33,974 nucleotides of DNA from Aquificaceae bacterium. GTDB taxonomy: Bacteria > Aquificota > Aquificia > Aquificales > Aquificaceae. The stretch covers positions 1-33,974 of the forward strand of contig JALSHV010000001.1 of the NCBI GenBank assembly GCA_026981975.1. Direction: 5' to 3'. The notes below the pieces were generated by a model that saw only the letters and a list, made by a program, of their open reading frames with translations, was not told the DNA's origin and did no database searches. The translations under genes were made by a program, and so were the position numbers. The first letter of the stretch is position 1. Every line of letters begins with the position of its first letter. Below, piece after piece: positions 1-8,466 of the stretch.

Positions 1-275
1 GAATAAATCTTGAAGATGGATTTGCAAAACCTGACAGTGTAAAAGTAATCCGATATGAGAACAAGAATACTCTTTTAGAAATAGTGTTTCACGAAGGTAG
101 AAAACACCTTGTAAAGAGATTTTTTTCCTCTTTTGGTTATCCTGTCCTAAAACTAAAGAGAACTGCAATAGGACCTATAAAGCTGAGCAAACTCTCCCCA
201 GGAAAATGGCGGAATCTCTCCAAAAGGGAGCTGTTTCTGTTGTTCCGTGCTGTTGGTTTAAAATATAATCCATGA
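1..275 (+). CDS. Pseudouridine synthase, RsuA/RluB family (C-terminal part only)
   Basis: The reading frame is open from the window edge (first full codon at base 3) to the TGA ending at 275, so only about 90 C-terminal residues are present. They match the end of the RsuA/RluB/RluE enzymes that isomerise uridine in rRNA. The family pattern reads EGRKHLVKR (normally EGRNRQVRR), then GYPVLKLKRTAIGPIKLSKL, then GKWRNLSKRE. The catalytic Asp lies upstream of the window, so RsuA, RluB and RluE cannot be separated. The stop overlaps the next start by 4 bases (ATGA), indicating translational coupling to the thioredoxin gene. Confidence 0.82.
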   Translation, partial: INLEDGFAKPDSVKVIRYENKNTLLEIVFHEGRKHLVKRFFSSFGYPVLKLKRTAIGPIKLSKLSPGKWRNLSKRELFLLFRAVGLKYNP

Positions 276-649
276 TAGATCTTATCCTCATTCTTCTCGC
301 GGGTGTGGGAGTAGGGATCTTTATAGTGATATCTCTTCATACACTTGTAAGATGGAAAGCACGTAGATTGGTAGGAAAAGAGATAACAGATTTTGGAAAG
401 AACATTATTCTTTACTTTTACTCACCCGGCTGTAAGGCTTGTATGAAAATGGAGCCTGTTATGAAATCCGTAGCAAAGAAAACTCGTGTAAGAAAAATAG
501 ACATATCCGATAAAGAGGGGCTAAGAACTGCCAGAAAACTGGGTGTGTGGGGAACACCTACAACTGTTATAGTAAAAGACGGTAAGGTAAAAAGTGTTTT
601 TGTAGGATACAGAAGTGAAGAAAAAATCCTAAGGGAGGTTGGAAAATGA
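272..649 (+). CDS. Membrane-anchored thioredoxin-fold protein
   Basis: This 125-residue protein has one N-terminal hydrophobic segment (about residues 3-25) followed by a basic stretch and a thioredoxin fold. The redox motif is CKAC at 54-57, inside [10 protein letters not shown]. The cis-proline loop is GTPT, with Pro at 96, and the edge strand is followed by the usual glycine-rich turn. It is probably a thiol-disulfide oxidoreductase tethered to the inner membrane. The basic residues after the anchor (RWKARR) may instead favour a cytoplasmic catalytic domain by the positive-inside rule, so the side is uncertain. It overlaps both neighbours by 4 bases (ATGA at each end), so it belongs to a coupled operon with the pseudouridine synthase and transaldolase. 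The substrate is not deducible. Confidence 0.85.
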   Translation: MIDLILILLAGVGVGIFIVISLHTLVRWKARRLVGKEITDFGKNIILYFYSPGCKACMKMEPVMKSVAKKTRVRKIDISDKEGLRTARKLGVWGTPTTVIVKDGKVKSVFVGYRSEEKILREVGK

Positions 650-1299
650 AGTTCTTCATTGACACGGCGGATATAGAACAAATTAGAACAGCTAACAGTT
701 GGGGAATACTGGACGGAGTTACTACTAATCCCACTTTAATTTCTAAAACGGGTAAAGCTTTCAAAGAAGTAGTTAAAGAAATCTTAGAGGAAGTAGACGG
801 TCCTGTAAGTCTTGAAACCGTATCCTTAGACGCTGAAGGAATGATAAGGGAAGGAAGACAACTGGCTGAACTCGGTAACAATGTGGTAGTAAAAATCCCC
901 ATGACTCCAGAAGGAATGAAAGCGGTGCAAACTCTTGAAGGAGAAGGTATTCCTACCAATGTAACATTGGTGTTTTCTCCCGCTCAGGCTCTTATAGCTG
1001 CTAAGGCGGGTGCTTCCTATGTTTCCCCTTTCGTCGGTAGAATAGATGACGTATCGGGTGAAGGAATGAAACTCATAAAAGAGATAAAGGAAATCTTTTA
1101 CAACTATGAAATAGATACGGAGATAATAGTAGCAAGCGTGCGTCACCCGATGCATGTGGTAGAAGCTGCTCTTATAGGAGCGGATATATGCACCATGCCT
1201 TTCGCTGTAATGGAAAGACTCTTCAAACATCCTCTTACAGATAAAGGAATAGAACTCTTTCTTAAGGACTGGGAAAAAGTTCCGGAAAAACCCTTTTGA
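646..1299 (+). CDS. tal: Transaldolase, short TalC/MipB type
   Basis: This 217-residue protein has the length of the short transaldolase / fructose-6-phosphate aldolase subfamily. That subfamily forms a TIM barrel and transfers a dihydroxyacetone unit between sugar phosphates in the non-oxidative pentose phosphate pathway. It begins [10 protein letters not shown] and has GVTTNPTLI near 24-32. The Schiff-base lysine is K83 in VVKIPMT, followed by [11 protein letters not shown] and the [15 protein letters not shown] phosphate-binding strand. The start overlaps the thioredoxin stop (ATGA), and a GGAGG for the next small gene begins two bases after its TGA. Separation from fructose-6-phosphate aldolase is by general family expectation only. 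Confidence 0.93.
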   Translation: MKFFIDTADIEQIRTANSWGILDGVTTNPTLISKTGKAFKEVVKEILEEVDGPVSLETVSLDAEGMIREGRQLAELGNNVVVKIPMTPEGMKAVQTLEGEGIPTNVTLVFSPAQALIAAKAGASYVSPFVGRIDDVSGEGMKLIKEIKEIFYNYEIDTEIIVASVRHPMHVVEAALIGADICTMPFAVMERLFKHPLTDKGIELFLKDWEKVPEKPF

Positions 1300-1312
1300 T
1301 GGAGGATAACCA

Positions 1313-1453
1313 GTGGGATTAATGGACAGAGACTACTACAGAGAAAAAAAACCAGAAAAGCCCAGCTTCCTGAAGTGGTTAAAGGATAATCCTCTGAAGG
1401 CTATAATCCTTGTGGTAGCCGTGCTTATTCTCATAGGACTACTTTTAAGATGA
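1313..1453 (+). CDS. Small single-span membrane protein, 46 aa
   Basis: A short open frame fills the gap between transaldolase and the UbiB-family gene. GGAGG at 1301-1305 lies 7 bases before a GTG start at 1313; an in-frame ATG at 1322 is the alternative. The peptide has a charged head (MDRDYYREKKPEKPS), an amphipathic link (FLKWLKDNP) and one hydrophobic helix (AIILVVAVLILIGLLL), ending in Arg. Its TGA at 1451-1453 overlaps the ATG of the next gene (ATGA). The ribosome site, the coupling on the downstream side and the clean topology argue that it is real. I do not recognise the family. Membrane insertion is the only property I can infer. Confidence 0.62.
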   Translation: MGLMDRDYYREKKPEKPSFLKWLKDNPLKAIILVVAVLILIGLLLR

Positions 1454-3105
1454 TAGGTCCCAAGCATGTAAAGAGAAAAGCTCAAATAGCCAAAATTCTT
1501 GCAAAGCACGGCTTTGGGTTCTTGGTTGACAGAGTAGGACTGGGTAAATTTGTTCCATTTCACTGGGGAATCTTAGGACACAGAAGAAGAAAAATTCCCT
1601 ATTCAGCTCCCGAACATCTCAGATTGGCTTTTGAGGAGCTTGGCTCTACTTTTATAAAACTGGGTCAGATATTAAGCACAAGACCGGATCTTATTCCTGA
1701 AGAGTATATAGAAGAACTATCCCGCCTTCAGGACAGAATTCCACCCTGCCCAGTGGAGGAAATAGAAAAAGTTATAGAAGAAGAGCTTGGAAAGCCTGTA
1801 GGGGAAATCTTTAGTTATTTTGAAAAATCAGCTGTAGCTTCCGCTTCAATAGGACAAGTTCACAGAGCTATTTTAAAAAGCGGAGAAAGAGTCATTGTAA
1901 AAGTTCAAAAACCCGGAGTAGAAAGTCAAATAAAACAAGACCTTGAAATACTGGAAGAACTTGTAAAGAGAATATCTTCCCACTGGGAAATAGCTCAGCG
2001 GTGGGACGTGGAAGGACTTTTTGAGGAATTTGCCTACGTTCTGAAGAACGAGCTTGACTATATAAGAGAAGGCAGAAATGCAGAAACTTTCCGTAAAAAC
2101 TTTTTGAAAGATCAGCACATTTATATACCCCGTATTTATTGGGAATATACAACCTCAAAAGTTTTGGTATTGGAAGAACTTCAAGGAACAAAGTTAACAG
2201 ATGTAAAAGGTATAAGAGATATGGGATTTGATCCCAAGGAAATAGCTAAGAAAGGAGCCTTGATGTATCTGAACATGTTCTTCAGAGACGGATTCTTTCA
2301 CGGAGATCCCCATCCCGGGAATTTTTTTGTTCTTAAAGACGGTCGCATAGGTATCGTGGATTTCGGAATGGTAGGTGTGTTGGACGATATGAGAAGAGTG
2401 AATTTACTTCAGCTTATATACGGTATAGCAAAAAACGATATGTCTCTTGTTATGGACGCTCTCTACGATTTAGGTATAAAGGGTGAAATGAAAAAAGAAG
2501 TTATGCTTAGGAAAGAGCTTGAAGTCCTCTTTTCCTATTACTTTTTCCAATCTCTGAGTGAGGTAAAAATTTCAAGGGTGGTTCACGAAATATTTAGACT
2601 AACTTATAGATACAGGATAAATCTGCCTTCAGATTTATTCCTTTTTCTCAAAACCATAGGTATGGCGGAAGGGCTTTTAATGAAGTTAGATCCTCAGTTC
2701 AGAATGATCAACGTGGCAGAACCCTATGTAGTTAGAATGAGAAAACTTTTTCTATCTCCAAAATTCATGGCTCGCAGAATTGAACGTAATACCCTTATTA
2801 TCTCTAAAATGATGATGGAATCTCCGGAAAAACTGAAGCGTTTTTTAAATATGCTTGAAAGCGGTAAATTGGAATTTTCCGTCAAATACGAAGGAGAAAA
2901 GAGATTCGTTAGCGATCTTAGAAAGGATATAAACAGACTTACGGTAAGCATAATAACCTTAGCTTTCATCTTATCTATGGCTCTTATAGTGTCTTCTTAC
3001 AAGCCGGGATTTTTCAGAGTTGAGTATTTCCTCGCCCTTGTAGGTGGCACAGCTCTTATATTCTTAGGCGGACTTATGGTTAAAATACTCAGAGAGGGAA
3101 CTTAA
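1450..3105 (+). CDS. ABC1/UbiB (AarF) family atypical kinase, membrane-anchored
   Basis: This 551-residue protein has all the marks of the UbiB/ADCK/AarF family. It has the KxGQ-type motif KLGQILSTRPDLIP (from residue 70), the alanine/glycine-rich nucleotide loop ASIGQVH (132-138), the lysine of VKVQKPG (K151), the catalytic HGDPHPGN loop (284-291) and DFG (304-306). Two hydrophobic segments end the protein (about 495-515 and 523-545), as in bacterial UbiB. Family members are ATPases/kinases that support isoprenoid quinone biosynthesis. Which quinone is served here cannot be told. The start is coupled (ATGA) to the 46-aa membrane peptide, so the two proteins may be made together. ubiB is a reasonable symbol, but orthology is not proven. 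Confidence 0.92.
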   Translation: MIGPKHVKRKAQIAKILAKHGFGFLVDRVGLGKFVPFHWGILGHRRRKIPYSAPEHLRLAFEELGSTFIKLGQILSTRPDLIPEEYIEELSRLQDRIPPCPVEEIEKVIEEELGKPVGEIFSYFEKSAVASASIGQVHRAILKSGERVIVKVQKPGVESQIKQDLEILEELVKRISSHWEIAQRWDVEGLFEEFAYVLKNELDYIREGRNAETFRKNFLKDQHIYIPRIYWEYTTSKVLVLEELQGTKLTDVKGIRDMGFDPKEIAKKGALMYLNMFFRDGFFHGDPHPGNFFVLKDGRIGIVDFGMVGVLDDMRRVNLLQLIYGIAKNDMSLVMDALYDLGIKGEMKKEVMLRKELEVLFSYYFFQSLSEVKISRVVHEIFRLTYRYRINLPSDLFLFLKTIGMAEGLLMKLDPQFRMINVAEPYVVRMRKLFLSPKFMARRIERNTLIISKMMMESPEKLKRFLNMLESGKLEFSVKYEGEKRFVSDLRKDINRLTVSIITLAFILSMALIVSSYKPGFFRVEYFLALVGGTALIFLGGLMVKILREGT

Positions 3106-3115
3106 ACTTGTGAAG

Positions 3116-3121
3116 TAAAAT
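3116..3121 (+). promoter_or_regulatory. Candidate -10 element for a leaderless ntrC4 mRNA
   Basis: TAAAAT lies 6 bases before the ATG at 3128, and there is no Shine-Dalgarno. Initiation at the normal distance would begin on or next to the start codon. No good -35 is visible. Confidence 0.35.
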
Positions 3122-3127
3122 TTAACT

Positions 3128-4486
3128 ATGTCAGTAAGAGTTCTTGTAGTTGACGATGAAGAAGGAATAAGAAAATCTCTCACGGATATACTGGGAGAGG
3201 AAGGATACAACGTAAAATCCGTAGGCACTTTGTTAGAAGCTAAGCGCAAAATACAAGAGGAGTATTTTCACGTAATAGTCCTTGACGTATGGATGCCTGA
3301 CGGAGATGGTGTAGAGTTCATAGAGGAGATCAAGAATTGTTCTCCAGATTCAGTAGTGGTAGTTATAACAGGTCACGGCAACATAGAGATGGCAGTTAAA
3401 GCTATAAGAAAAGGAGCTTATGATTTCTTAGAAAAACCCTTCTCCATGGATAGGTTTCTTTTAACAATTAAACACGCAAGTGCAGAAGCCTGTGCAAAGA
3501 GAAGTGAAGAAGTTCAAAAAGAAGAAGAAGTTGAGTTTATAGGAAATTCAAAGAAGATACTGGAAATAAAAGAAACTATAAGTAAAATAGCCCGTAGTAA
3601 AGCTCCTGTGCTTATACTGGGAGAAAGCGGAACAGGTAAGGAATTAGTAGCCAGACTTATTCACAAATACTCAGGTAGAAAGGGACAATTTGTTGATATA
3701 AACTGTGCTTCAATTCCCGGAGAATTAATAGAAGCTGAGCTTTTCGGTTACGAAAGAGGAGCTTTCACAGGAGCTGTGAATAGGAAAAAAGGTAAATTTG
3801 AAATAGCAGATAACGGAACCCTTTTCTTAGACGAAATAGGAGATATGGATACAAAAGCTCAAGCCAAGCTTCTGAGGGTTATAGAAAGTGGAAGCTTTAC
3901 CAGATTGGGAAGCGTTCAGAAAATAGAAGTAGACGTTAGAATAATTTCCGCTTCTAACAAGAATATATCCTCAGAAATACAAGCGGGGAAATTTAGAGAA
4001 GATCTCTATTACAGAATTTCCGTATTTACAATAGAATTGCCTCCACTAAGAGAAAGAAAAGAAGACATTCCTTTGCTTGCAGAATACTTTTTGAATCGCT
4101 TTGCGCGTGAATACAGAAAGAACTGCCGCATCCTTTCGGAAGAAGCAAAGGAAATCCTTATGAATCAAAGATGGAAGGGTAACGTTAGAGAGTTGAAAAA
4201 TGTAATGGAAAGAGTAGTTATCCTCTGCAATGAGGAAATTGTGCGTCCTGAGCATTTAAATATAGATATAGAAAAGCCTCTTAAGGATTACAGCTATATT
4301 TTCAGACTCTCCAGCCTTAAAGAAGCACGGAGGGAGTTTGAAAAAGTATTTATAGAAGAAAAACTCAGAGAGTTTAACTACGATATAAAAGAAGTAGCAA
4401 GCAAAATAGGGACGGATTTGTCCAATTTATACCGCAAAGTTAAAGCGTATGGTATAAAGATCAAGAATTTGCAAGGTTCATTATAA
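3128..4486 (+). CDS. ntrC4: Sigma-54-dependent response regulator, NtrC4-like
   Basis: This 452-residue protein has three domains. The receiver (1-120) has the acidic pocket DDEE from residue 9, phospho-acceptor D53 in VLDVWMPDGDG, T81 and K103. The AAA+ domain has Walker A GESGTGKE at 165-172, the sigma-54-contacting loop GAFTGA at 211-216, Walker B DEIGD at 235-239 and an arginine-finger region (FREDLYYR). The C-terminus is a Fis-type helix-turn-helix (about 410-447). It should hydrolyse ATP to open sigma-54 promoters when phosphorylated. The receiver and linker closely resemble NtrC4 of Aquifex aeolicus as I remember it (VIVLDVWMPDGDGV, LLTIKHA). No histidine kinase is nearby, so the partner is encoded elsewhere. 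Its 3' end overlaps rsmE on the opposite strand by 26 bases. Confidence 0.93.
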   Translation: MSVRVLVVDDEEGIRKSLTDILGEEGYNVKSVGTLLEAKRKIQEEYFHVIVLDVWMPDGDGVEFIEEIKNCSPDSVVVVITGHGNIEMAVKAIRKGAYDFLEKPFSMDRFLLTIKHASAEACAKRSEEVQKEEEVEFIGNSKKILEIKETISKIARSKAPVLILGESGTGKELVARLIHKYSGRKGQFVDINCASIPGELIEAELFGYERGAFTGAVNRKKGKFEIADNGTLFLDEIGDMDTKAQAKLLRVIESGSFTRLGSVQKIEVDVRIISASNKNISSEIQAGKFREDLYYRISVFTIELPPLRERKEDIPLLAEYFLNRFAREYRKNCRILSEEAKEILMNQRWKGNVRELKNVMERVVILCNEEIVRPEHLNIDIEKPLKDYSYIFRLSSLKEARREFEKVFIEEKLREFNYDIKEVASKIGTDLSNLYRKVKAYGIKIKNLQGSL

Positions 4487-5162
4487 GTCCTGCTATTACA
4501 ACAGTTGCAGTTTCTGTTCTCAATAAATGGGGTTTGAGTCTAAGAGGTCTAAAACCCTTTTCCCTGAGTATGGTTATCTCTTCTTCAGCAAATCCCCCTT
4601 CCGGTCCTATGACTACATTGATGCTGGCTATTCCCGAAAGGGATAAATCCCTCACACTTAACCCTTCAGAAAAGTTGTCAAGAACCAAGTTCAGATCCTT
4701 ATCAGCTTGCAGATCAGCAAGGAAAATACAGTCTTCTATTCTGAGCGGATAAGGTCTTGCAGATTGCTTCATAGCTTCCCTTACTATCCTTTCCCAACGA
4801 TCCCTCTTCTTTTCCAATACTCTTATATCTTTGAAACTTCTTTTAGTAATTAACGGTGTCAGAGTCCTAACACCAAGCTCAGTGCATTTTTGTAGTATAA
4901 AGTCCATTGTTCCTAAATTTACAGTAACAGATTGATAAACACAAAGCTCCGGTGTAGGGATTGAAGATTCCAATTTTTCAAGGATTTCTGCTTTTGCAAA
5001 GTGTTTATTCTTATCAATTAAGATGCACCTGTAAAGGTTTCCCTCCCACAGAACTCCTATTTCCTCTCCTTTGACAACTCTTCTTATCTTAAGGTGCTTG
5101 TATTCACGCCCACTTATGTAGAAAATATTATCCTTTTTTTCGGAGGGAAAAAATATATGCAT
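4461..5162 (-). CDS. rsmE: 16S rRNA m3U1498 methyltransferase
   Basis: This 233-residue SPOUT-class methyltransferase matches RsmE, which N3-methylates U1498 in the decoding centre using S-adenosylmethionine. It has an N-terminal PUA-like part (FYISGREYKHLKIRRVVKG), then KCTELGV near 92-98. The knot region has VIGPEGGFAEEEI (184-196) and LRLKPHLLRTETA (207-219). The start MHIFFPSEKK is where RsmE proteins usually begin. No clear Shine-Dalgarno is present; a GC-rich hairpin (5169-5187) lies just before the ATG. The gene lies downstream of the HU gene on the same strand and converges on ntrC4 with overlapping 3' ends. Confidence 0.93.
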   Translation of the reverse strand: MHIFFPSEKKDNIFYISGREYKHLKIRRVVKGEEIGVLWEGNLYRCILIDKNKHFAKAEILEKLESSIPTPELCVYQSVTVNLGTMDFILQKCTELGVRTLTPLITKRSFKDIRVLEKKRDRWERIVREAMKQSARPYPLRIEDCIFLADLQADKDLNLVLDNFSEGLSVRDLSLSGIASINVVIGPEGGFAEEEITILREKGFRPLRLKPHLLRTETATVVIAGLIMNLANS

Positions 5163-5168
5163 GGGAGA

Positions 5169-5187
5169 GGGGCTTTTAAAAAGCCCC
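5169..5187 (-). terminator. GC-rich hairpin between the HU gene and rsmE
   Basis: GGGGCTTT and AAAGCCCC form an 8-bp stem with a 3-base loop, starting 9 bases after the HU stop and ending just before the rsmE ATG. In the HU/rsmE direction it is followed by TCTCCC, not a T-run. It is therefore more likely a partial attenuator or an mRNA 3'-end stabiliser than a full terminator. Confidence 0.45.
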
Positions 5188-5195
5188 CGAATATT

Positions 5196-5468
5196 TTACT
5201 TTATACCTTCTCTTAAATCCTTTGCGGGTTTGAAAGCAACTACTTTTCTTGCGGGTATCTGTATTACCTGTCCAGTTCTCGGATTTCTACCCTTTCTGGC
5301 AGCTCTTTCTTTAACGGTGAATATTCCAAGACCCGGAATAGCTATTCTTTCTCCCCTTTTGAGAGCCTCAGAAATAGCGGATACAGCTGCTTTGAGTGCA
5401 GCATCGGCTTCTTTCTTGGTAATTCCTGCCTGCTTTGCTATCTCCGCAACAAGCTCAGCTTTTGTCAT
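5196..5468 (-). CDS. hup: HU/IHF-family histone-like DNA-binding protein
   Basis: This 90-residue protein is a typical HU monomer. Helices MTKAELVAEIAKQAGITKKEADA and VSAISEALKRGERI are followed by the saddle IPGLGIFTVKERAARKGRNP and the DNA-intercalating arm RNPRTGQVIQIPARKVVAFKPAK. It acts as a dimer that bends and compacts DNA. I place the start at 5468 because the HU fold begins there and GGGAGG lies a few bases upstream; an in-frame extension to 5570 would run through the promoter. A near-consensus promoter (5508-5536) drives it. HU often helps CRISPR adaptation and sigma-54 looping, but a link to the array or NtrC4 here is only a possibility. Confidence 0.95.
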   Translation of the reverse strand: MTKAELVAEIAKQAGITKKEADAALKAAVSAISEALKRGERIAIPGLGIFTVKERAARKGRNPRTGQVIQIPARKVVAFKPAKDLREGIK

Positions 5469-5507
5469 AGCACGACCCTCCCAATAGGATTTAAACGCTG
5501 ATATTAG

Positions 5508-5536
5508 ATAATACATAACTTTCCTTGATTTTGCAA
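5508..5536 (-). promoter_or_regulatory. Sigma-70-type promoter of the HU gene
   Basis: On the minus strand TTGCAA (5531-5536) and TATTAT (5508-5513) are separated by 17 bases, about 40 bases before the HU start. This fits high expression of HU. Confidence 0.6.
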
Positions 5537-5551
5537 GCCTTTTCTTTGTTC

Positions 5552-5557
5552 TATAAT
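5552..5557 (+). promoter_or_regulatory. -10 element for ileS
   Basis: A perfect TATAAT lies 42 bases before the ileS ATG. The best -35 is the palindromic TTGCAA at 5531-5536, at a short 15-base spacing, and it is the same hexamer used by the HU promoter. Confidence 0.45.
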
Positions 5558-5599
5558 TATCTTTCAGCAACTTTTCGGAGTCTTACGGAGGGCGCTTAA

Positions 5600-8413
5600 A
5601 TGAATTACAGCGAAACTTTAAATCTTCCCAAAACAGAATTTCCCATGAAGGCAAACTTGTCCCAGAACGAGTTGAGAATACTTAAAAAGTGGAAAGAACT
5701 TTACAAAAAAATAAAAAAAACCGAAAAAGAAGAGGTTTTTATCCTTCACGATGGTCCACCTTATGCCAACGGCAGGATTCACATAGGACATGCTCTTAAC
5801 AAAATACTCAAGGACATAGTTAACAAATACAATCTCATGACAGGTAAAGATATAGTGTTTATACCCGGTTGGGATTGTCACGGTTTACCCATAGAAAGGC
5901 AAGTGGAAAAAGAGCTTTCCACTAAGAAAGTCAAAAAGGAGCAGATTCCGAAAACAGAATTCAGAAAACTGTGCAGAGAATACGCCCGCAGATTTGTGGA
6001 TATTCAAAAAGAAGAATTCATCAGATTAGGAGTTTTAGCGGACTGGGAAAATCCATACCTTACTATGGATCCCTCTTACGAAGCTCAGGAAATACGTGAG
6101 TTGAGTAGGTTCTTTGAAAGAGGTCTTGTTTACAGAAGCAAAAAACCTGTTTATTGGTGTATTCATGATAAAACAGCGGAAGCGGAAGCAGAAGTAGAAT
6201 ACCTTCAAAGGAAAGATCCCAGCGTATACGTCAAGTTCCCGCTGAAGAAAGATAAAGAGGTTTCCTTAGTTATATGGACAACAACACCTTGGACATTACC
6301 CGCAAACCTTGGAATAATGGTAGGAGAAGATTACCCTTACGTGTATGTAAAAACACCGGCAGGAATTCTGATTTTAGCAGAAGCTCTTGTCGGAAATTTT
6401 GAAAAAACAACTGGGATCAGGGGAGAAGTTATCAAGAGAGTAAAAGGAAAGGATCTCATAGGTATTGAATACCTACATCCTTTCGTAGAAAAAGCGGAAT
6501 TAAAAGGATTTCTAAGTGAAAAAACGTTGAAAAATATGTGGAAAGTTTATCCTTCCGAATTCGTAGAACTGGAAACCGGAACAGGATTGGTTCATATGGC
6601 ACCGGGTCATGGACAGGAGGACTATGTGATAGGAAGTAAATACGGTATTGAACCTTACTCTCCAGTAGACGAAAGCGGTAGATTTAAAGAACCTGCTCCA
6701 GCATTCTTGATAGGAAAAAGAGTTTTTGACGCTAATGGAACAATTGTAGAAATTTTAGAAGAAAAGGGATATCTGATACACTATTCCGAAATAGAACACT
6801 CTTATCCCCATTGCTGGCGGTGCAAGAACCCAGTTATATACAGGGCTACCCATCAGTGGTTTATCAGTATGAACACCTTTATAAAGGGGAAAAGCCTAAG
6901 AGAAAGAGCATTAGAAGAAATAGAAAAGGTGAACTGGATTCCGTCCCACGGTAAGGAAAGGATAAAATCTATGGTAGCTAACAGACCAGATTGGTGTATT
7001 TCAAGACAGAGATACTGGGGAGTTCCCATCACTGTCTTCTACTGTAAGGGTTGCGGTAGTATTCTTTCAGACAAAGAGTTATTTGAACACATAGCAAGAA
7101 TAGTGGAAGAATATCCCATGGGAACAGATATATGGTTTGAAAAAGAAGAAAGCGATCTTATACCCAAAGATTACAGATGTAAAAAATGCGGTAGCAGGAA
7201 CTTCAGAAAGGAAGAAGATATTTTAGACGTATGGTTTGATTCAGGTTGTTCTCACGCAGCTGTCTTAAAGCCTATAGGATACAGAAAAGCTGATATGTAT
7301 TTAGAAGGTTCTGATCAACACAGAGGTTGGTTTCAAGCATCACTTCTTGAGTCTGTAGGATCATACGGAGAAGCTCCTTACAGAGAAGTCTTAACCCATG
7401 GATTTACAGTAGATGAGAAGGGGCGCAAAATGTCTAAGTCTCTGGGAAACGTGGTTTCACCTCAAGAAGTAGTTAGTCGTTACGGAGCTGATATTCTAAG
7501 GATTTGGGTGGTTTCGGAAGATTACACGGAAGATATAAAACTAGGAGAAGCTATACTCAGGAATCTTATTGAAGACTACAGAAAAATAAGAAATACCCTG
7601 CGCTTTATGCTTTCAAATCTTTACGACTTTAATCCTTCACAGGAAAAAGTGCCTTACAGGGAATTGCATCACTTTGACAGGTGGATTATCTCGCGTGTTC
7701 AGAGTTTACTAGAGGAAGCTCACCAACATTACAGAAATTACACTTTTCACAGAGCTTATTACAGTATACGTAACTTCTGTGCAACAACACTTTCAGCTCT
7801 TTACTTTGATATTCTAAAGGACAGACTCTACGTTTACAGTCCCCACAGCTGGGAGAGGAAATCCGCCCAAACTGCTCTTTATGAAATTTTAGTTTCCCTT
7901 ACAACACTTATAGCTCCTTTTTTAAGCTTTACAGCGGAAGAGGTATGGGAACACATCAGAAAAATAGATCCCTTTATGCCTGAAAGTGTTTTTCTATACG
8001 AAATTCCTAAACCCAGAAGAGATTTAATAGACAAAGAGCTGGAAAAAGATTACGCAGAACTTCTTGAAGTAAGAGACAGTGTCATGGACTTGTTGGAAAT
8101 AGCCAGAAGGGAAAAGTTAATAAAACATCCTTACGAAGCAAGGGTTTACCTCTATACGGAAGACAGTAAATTAAAAGAACTGCTCCAACGTTACTTGGAT
8201 TACTTAAACTTCTTTTTGACAGTAAGTCAGGTTATCATAGATAAAGGAGGAGATATAAAAGAGGAAAAGGAAAGTATGATACTGGGAGTTTCAAAGGCGA
8301 AGGGTAGGAAATGTCCCAGGTGTTGGATCTTTTATCCAGAAGAGGAATTCAACGGTGAGGTATGTATCAGATGTGCAAAAGTTCTTAAAGAATTGGGATA
8401 TATTCGCATTTAA
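5600..8413 (+). CDS. ileS: Isoleucyl-tRNA synthetase
   Basis: This 937-residue class I synthetase charges tRNA-Ile. It has the HIGH motif (61-64) in [24 protein letters not shown] in the catalytic domain, the CP1 editing domain ([11 protein letters not shown], then the [15 protein letters not shown] region), [10 protein letters not shown] and KMSKS (610-614). The C-terminal zinc ribbon has Cys905, Cys908, Cys922 and Cys925. That ribbon and the length match the bacterial-type enzyme (about 940 residues), which is usually mupirocin-sensitive; sensitivity here is inference. GGAGGG lies 8-9 bases before the ATG. The gene is divergent from the HU gene across 131 bp. No T-box leader is visible. Confidence 0.98.
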   Translation: MNYSETLNLPKTEFPMKANLSQNELRILKKWKELYKKIKKTEKEEVFILHDGPPYANGRIHIGHALNKILKDIVNKYNLMTGKDIVFIPGWDCHGLPIERQVEKELSTKKVKKEQIPKTEFRKLCREYARRFVDIQKEEFIRLGVLADWENPYLTMDPSYEAQEIRELSRFFERGLVYRSKKPVYWCIHDKTAEAEAEVEYLQRKDPSVYVKFPLKKDKEVSLVIWTTTPWTLPANLGIMVGEDYPYVYVKTPAGILILAEALVGNFEKTTGIRGEVIKRVKGKDLIGIEYLHPFVEKAELKGFLSEKTLKNMWKVYPSEFVELETGTGLVHMAPGHGQEDYVIGSKYGIEPYSPVDESGRFKEPAPAFLIGKRVFDANGTIVEILEEKGYLIHYSEIEHSYPHCWRCKNPVIYRATHQWFISMNTFIKGKSLRERALEEIEKVNWIPSHGKERIKSMVANRPDWCISRQRYWGVPITVFYCKGCGSILSDKELFEHIARIVEEYPMGTDIWFEKEESDLIPKDYRCKKCGSRNFRKEEDILDVWFDSGCSHAAVLKPIGYRKADMYLEGSDQHRGWFQASLLESVGSYGEAPYREVLTHGFTVDEKGRKMSKSLGNVVSPQEVVSRYGADILRIWVVSEDYTEDIKLGEAILRNLIEDYRKIRNTLRFMLSNLYDFNPSQEKVPYRELHHFDRWIISRVQSLLEEAHQHYRNYTFHRAYYSIRNFCATTLSALYFDILKDRLYVYSPHSWERKSAQTALYEILVSLTTLIAPFLSFTAEEVWEHIRKIDPFMPESVFLYEIPKPRRDLIDKELEKDYAELLEVRDSVMDLLEIARREKLIKHPYEARVYLYTEDSKLKELLQRYLDYLNFFLTVSQVIIDKGGDIKEEKESMILGVSKAKGRKCPRCWIFYPEEEFNGEVCIRCAKVLKELGYIRI

Positions 8414-8466
8414 ATCATATTCCTATTTGGGAGGGGGGAATAGACTATAGTATAAGGAGGTAGAAA

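Noticed and set aside
84-275. Treating the GTG at 84 as the start of a separate 63-aa gene.
   Set aside because: The frame is open to the window edge and the residues before GTG continue the pseudouridine synthase fold.
5469-5570. N-terminal extension of the HU protein.
   Set aside because: It would be translated from the HU promoter region; HU proteins begin at MTKAEL, which has its own GGGAGG.
8414-8466. Weak hairpin TATTCC...GGAATA between ileS and nrnA.
   Set aside because: Six-base arms with a long G-rich loop and no T-run; not a convincing terminator.
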